DNA from: Bdellovibrionales bacterium Ga0074137
GTDB taxonomy: Bacteria > Bdellovibrionota > Bdellovibrionia > Bdellovibrionales > JAMPXM01
Direction of reading: 5' to 3'
Length of the DNA stretch: 64,000 nt
Assembly (NCBI GenBank): GCA_001464715.1
Contig: LNDT01000031.1
Coordinates: forward strand, 124,001-188,000
Below, piece by piece: positions 61,914 to 64,000 of this stretch. The first letter of the stretch is position 1. The number at the start of each line of letters is the position of its first letter. The position numbers and the translations under genes are program-made. The notes below the pieces were generated by a model. It saw nothing but the letters and a program-made list of their open reading frames with translations, searched no databases and had not been told where the DNA came from.

Positions 61914-63734
61914 TCAATCGGGAACCGGAAGTCCTGCCGTGCGCATCACTTTCAAAGCGTTGGTCGACGGACAAGGCCCCAACCGATATTCGTAAGAGAA
62001 CGTCATCACTCCATCGGTCACATCATCGCGGAAGTGATGGTTCTCAAGGCCTGATACAACGCCCTCTAATGAAGCCAAATCAAGATCGTGTGTCGTAACA
62101 AATCCCATGGCCGGAGTCTTCGCCAAGGCGCGAATCACAGCTTCGGCGCCGATACGGCGTTCACGATTGTTAGTTCCTCTGAAAATTTCATCGATCAGAT
62201 AAAACACGGCACCTTCGCGCTCGGCCAACTTCACGATTTCGACCAGATCTGAAACTTCGGAATAAAAGGACGAGAATCCATCAGCCAACGAGTCCGCCGG
62301 TCGCATCGACGACTCGACACGCAAAGGCACAAGACGAAATGACTTTGCCGTCACCTTTGCTCCCGCGTGGGCCAAAAGAAGATTGAGCCCAATCGCGCGC
62401 AAAAAAGTACTTTTGCCCGACATATTGGAGCCAGTGACCAAATGATTTCGCGCTTTGGCTGTCACCAGAAGATCATTCGCGACCCGCTTGGACTTCAGAA
62501 GTAAAGGATGAGCGAGGCCCTTGGCGTCGACCAATATGGCACTGCCTTTGGGGTCCACAAATTCTGGCCAGCACTCACCGTGGGCCTTATTCCATTCAGC
62601 CAAAACAATCGATGTCTCGATATTGGCCAAGCCCTCAAGCCATGACGGCAAAGAGTCCGCCACTTTTCTTCGAGCCTCATCAAATCGAACCGTCCAAAAC
62701 AAGTCCCAGGGAAAAAAGAAATTGATCAAAAGGGCCAAGATCGGATTCTGCCTAAGACCCAAAGCACCCGACGCACGTTCGATCTGCTTTAAAACGGCGA
62801 TGGGGTTTTTATCGCCAACAAACGCTTGAAGTTGAGCGTCCGGAAAATGTGAGACACGGTTAAGAACAATCGCCGTCTCGTAGAGAACACGCAGGTTTCG
62901 CCCCAAAGACATCGACCGAGGATAGGCCGCAAAAATATCGATCTTTCTTGCAACGAAGGCGTAGGCCAAAAGCCACAATACCAAACCCAGCGTGCCGATC
63001 CACTTGAGGGAAACGGAAATCGCTACGACCCAGAGTGTGAAAAACAAAACTTGCGCTGCAACGACGAGCCACAACCAGGGTCCCGCTTTTTCAGGAGCCA
63101 CTGCGGCTCGCGCGACCTCCTTCAACGAATCCGTTTCGAGGGTTGTTTCAAGTGTTGAAGATATTCGAAGAATTTTTCTTCGAAGAACGGTCCGCTTTTC
63201 CCAAAACTGAACCGACTTTTGACGGCGAATCAATTCCGCCATCTCTCCAACAGGACGCGTGAGAAGTTCCACAAATCGCCGCTGGCCTGCGGTCGAAAGA
63301 AAAAACGGAAATAGCGCCGCAAACCCACCGCGACTTTGTTCGGAGGGAATCAAATCAAGATCGCGAATCAAACGAACAACCGCACGTTCGCTGGCTCCTG
63401 ACTCCGCAGATAGTGACTCAAACGGCCACTTGAGTTCGTCGCTGGGAATTAAATTGCGAAGCCCACGAAGTCTCGCCTCTAATCTCGTGCGCCACTCGAG
63501 GCGCCGCGCGCGGGCCCGAATGAAGCGATGAAATACGACCGTCCCAATAAAAATCGCCCAAGCCCCCACCGCAAGATAACCGAAAAGGTGGCTACCTTTG
63601 GACAGTGAAGCCCCCAACGAGACAGCGCTGGCCAACACGAAAACGGCCGCACGAACTTGGCGAAGTTTTCGGTCGGCCTCATTAACAAGAGTTGTTCGTC
63701 GCTCAAAGGCCGTCATTTTTTTCTGAGTTTGCAT
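61914..63734 (-). CDS. Membrane-anchored MutS-like ATPase
   Basis: 606 residues. Two hydrophobic segments lie near 25-70 and two more near 215-260 (LWLVVAAQVLFFTLWVVAIS). The C-terminal half has the MutS ABC-type ATPase: Walker A TGSNMSGKSTFLRAIG near 434-441, ADGFSSFYSEVSDLVEI, Walker B VFYLIDEIFRGTNNRER, and THDLDL. The mismatch-recognition domain with its Phe-x-Glu is absent. It is therefore not a repair MutS and sits at the membrane; its target is unknown. Confidence 0.87.
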   Translation of the reverse strand: MQTQKKMTAFERRTTLVNEADRKLRQVRAAVFVLASAVSLGASLSKGSHLFGYLAVGAWAIFIGTVVFHRFIRARARRLEWRTRLEARLRGLRNLIPSDELKWPFESLSAESGASERAVVRLIRDLDLIPSEQSRGGFAALFPFFLSTAGQRRFVELLTRPVGEMAELIRRQKSVQFWEKRTVLRRKILRISSTLETTLETDSLKEVARAAVAPEKAGPWLWLVVAAQVLFFTLWVVAISVSLKWIGTLGLVLWLLAYAFVARKIDIFAAYPRSMSLGRNLRVLYETAIVLNRVSHFPDAQLQAFVGDKNPIAVLKQIERASGALGLRQNPILALLINFFFPWDLFWTVRFDEARRKVADSLPSWLEGLANIETSIVLAEWNKAHGECWPEFVDPKGSAILVDAKGLAHPLLLKSKRVANDLLVTAKARNHLVTGSNMSGKSTFLRAIGLNLLLAHAGAKVTAKSFRLVPLRVESSMRPADSLADGFSSFYSEVSDLVEIVKLAEREGAVFYLIDEIFRGTNNRERRIGAEAVIRALAKTPAMGFVTTHDLDLASLEGVVSGLENHHFRDDVTDGVMTFSYEYRLGPCPSTNALKVMRTAGLPVPD

Positions 63735-63739
63735 GACCG

Positions 63740-64000
63740 CTATGAAAGCATGTCGCGCGTGAGTTCGCCAATCAAGACTCCAAAGAGTCCCGATGTTTTG
63801 ACCCGAAAGCCTTGTTGACGGGCGTCATCAAAAAATCCGCCGAGGTAAGGCCTGCCGGGGTCGGCGATCAAAACGCGACCACCGGGCGCCAAAGCTTTCT
63901 TCAGAAACTTCAAAAGCGTGGCCGGTTGGGTTTTGTCATACAGGACGTCGCTGGCCAAGATGAGCTCCCACGTGGGCTCGACCGCAGTTTCATCGCGCCA
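63740..64000 (-). CDS. SAM methyltransferase, C-terminal part (5' end beyond window)
   Basis: 87 codons are inside the window. ETAVEPTWELILASDVLYDK carries the SDVLYD motif of the small-molecule/protein-lysine methyltransferase group (Methyltransf_16-like), followed by LKFLKKALAPGGRVLIADP. The N-terminal SAM site lies outside. It is five bases upstream of the MutS-like gene, on the same strand. Confidence 0.78.
   Translation of the reverse strand, partial: WRDETAVEPTWELILASDVLYDKTQPATLLKFLKKALAPGGRVLIADPGRPYLGGFFDDARQQGFRVKTSGLFGVLIGELTRDMLS

Noticed and set aside
1-64000. tRNA or rRNA genes and CRISPR arrays
   Set aside because: I looked for T-loop strings and regular spacers; the only TTCGAATCC-like strings lie inside the HNH gene and its relic.

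Overview
The window is a chromosomal segment of roughly 50% GC from a Gram-negative bacterium. Lipoprotein signals, a likely outer-membrane barrel, ExbB/ExbD motors, a monofunctional glycosyltransferase and exported enzymes all point to a cell with two membranes. The combination of an AgmX/PglI-type TonB-like protein with duplicated ExbD, a MetX-like esterase, HNH proteins with a DUF222-like N-terminus and many orphan lipoproteins suggests Bdellovibrionota (Bdellovibrio-like). That assignment is an inference; no rRNA or other phylogenetic marker is present. I found no tRNA, rRNA, insertion sequence, phage or CRISPR array.

Layout. 1-3168: partial HAD phosphatase (-), exported S1C protease and a small exported protein (+). 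3118-10116: a probable eight-gene minus-strand operon encoding a GYF-GYF-PilZ protein, ExbB, two different ExbD proteins, an FHA/TonB-like AgmX protein, then selO, truC and an ankyrin protein. 10334-16656: lipoprotein transpeptidase, two exported orphans, and a divergent exported hydrolase. 16795-20983: exported carbonic anhydrase, then a TetR regulator coupled to fadE, closed by a bidirectional terminator. 21105-27315: Lys-rich exported protein, mtgA, a membrane orphan, a phosphatase/LEA14 pair, a small lipoprotein and a lone receiver. 27345-34631 (-): outer-membrane protein, large lipoprotein, glutathione peroxidase and an NMT1-type ABC importer. 34904-37730 (+): RNA methyltransferase, YheT hydrolase and DUF1499 lipoprotein with 4-bp overlaps. 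37727-41016: cNMP-binding/zinc-ribbon protein, 3-hydroxybutyrate dehydrogenase, MetX-like esterase.

41017-44760 looks like an accessory island: an HNH gene, a 50-residue peptide gene with its own ribosome site and strong terminator, a decayed fragment of the same HNH family, two diverged copies of a ~105-bp repeat each upstream of a small orphan gene, and a 44-nt two-tier hairpin. 44761-50285: an oxygenase translationally coupled to a tandem rhodanese lacking both catalytic cysteines, a three-gene ABC-2 exporter and a FliG-C-like orphan. 50269-54926: a membrane acyltransferase, then a compact plus-strand cluster of two Fe(II) oxygenases, a TrmB-type methyltransferase, MsrA and RsmE. 54949-64000: C92 peptidase, rsgA, a DUF1402-like lipoprotein, a second HNH paralog, QmcA/NfeD-type proteins, a membrane-anchored MutS-like ATPase and a partial methyltransferase.

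The strongest candidates for under-described biology are the GYF-PilZ/ExbB/ExbD/FHA-AgmX motor operon, the 41-45 kb island with its small peptide and repeats, and the oxygenase/translation-modification cluster. All functions come from reading motifs and family resemblance; no database search was run.
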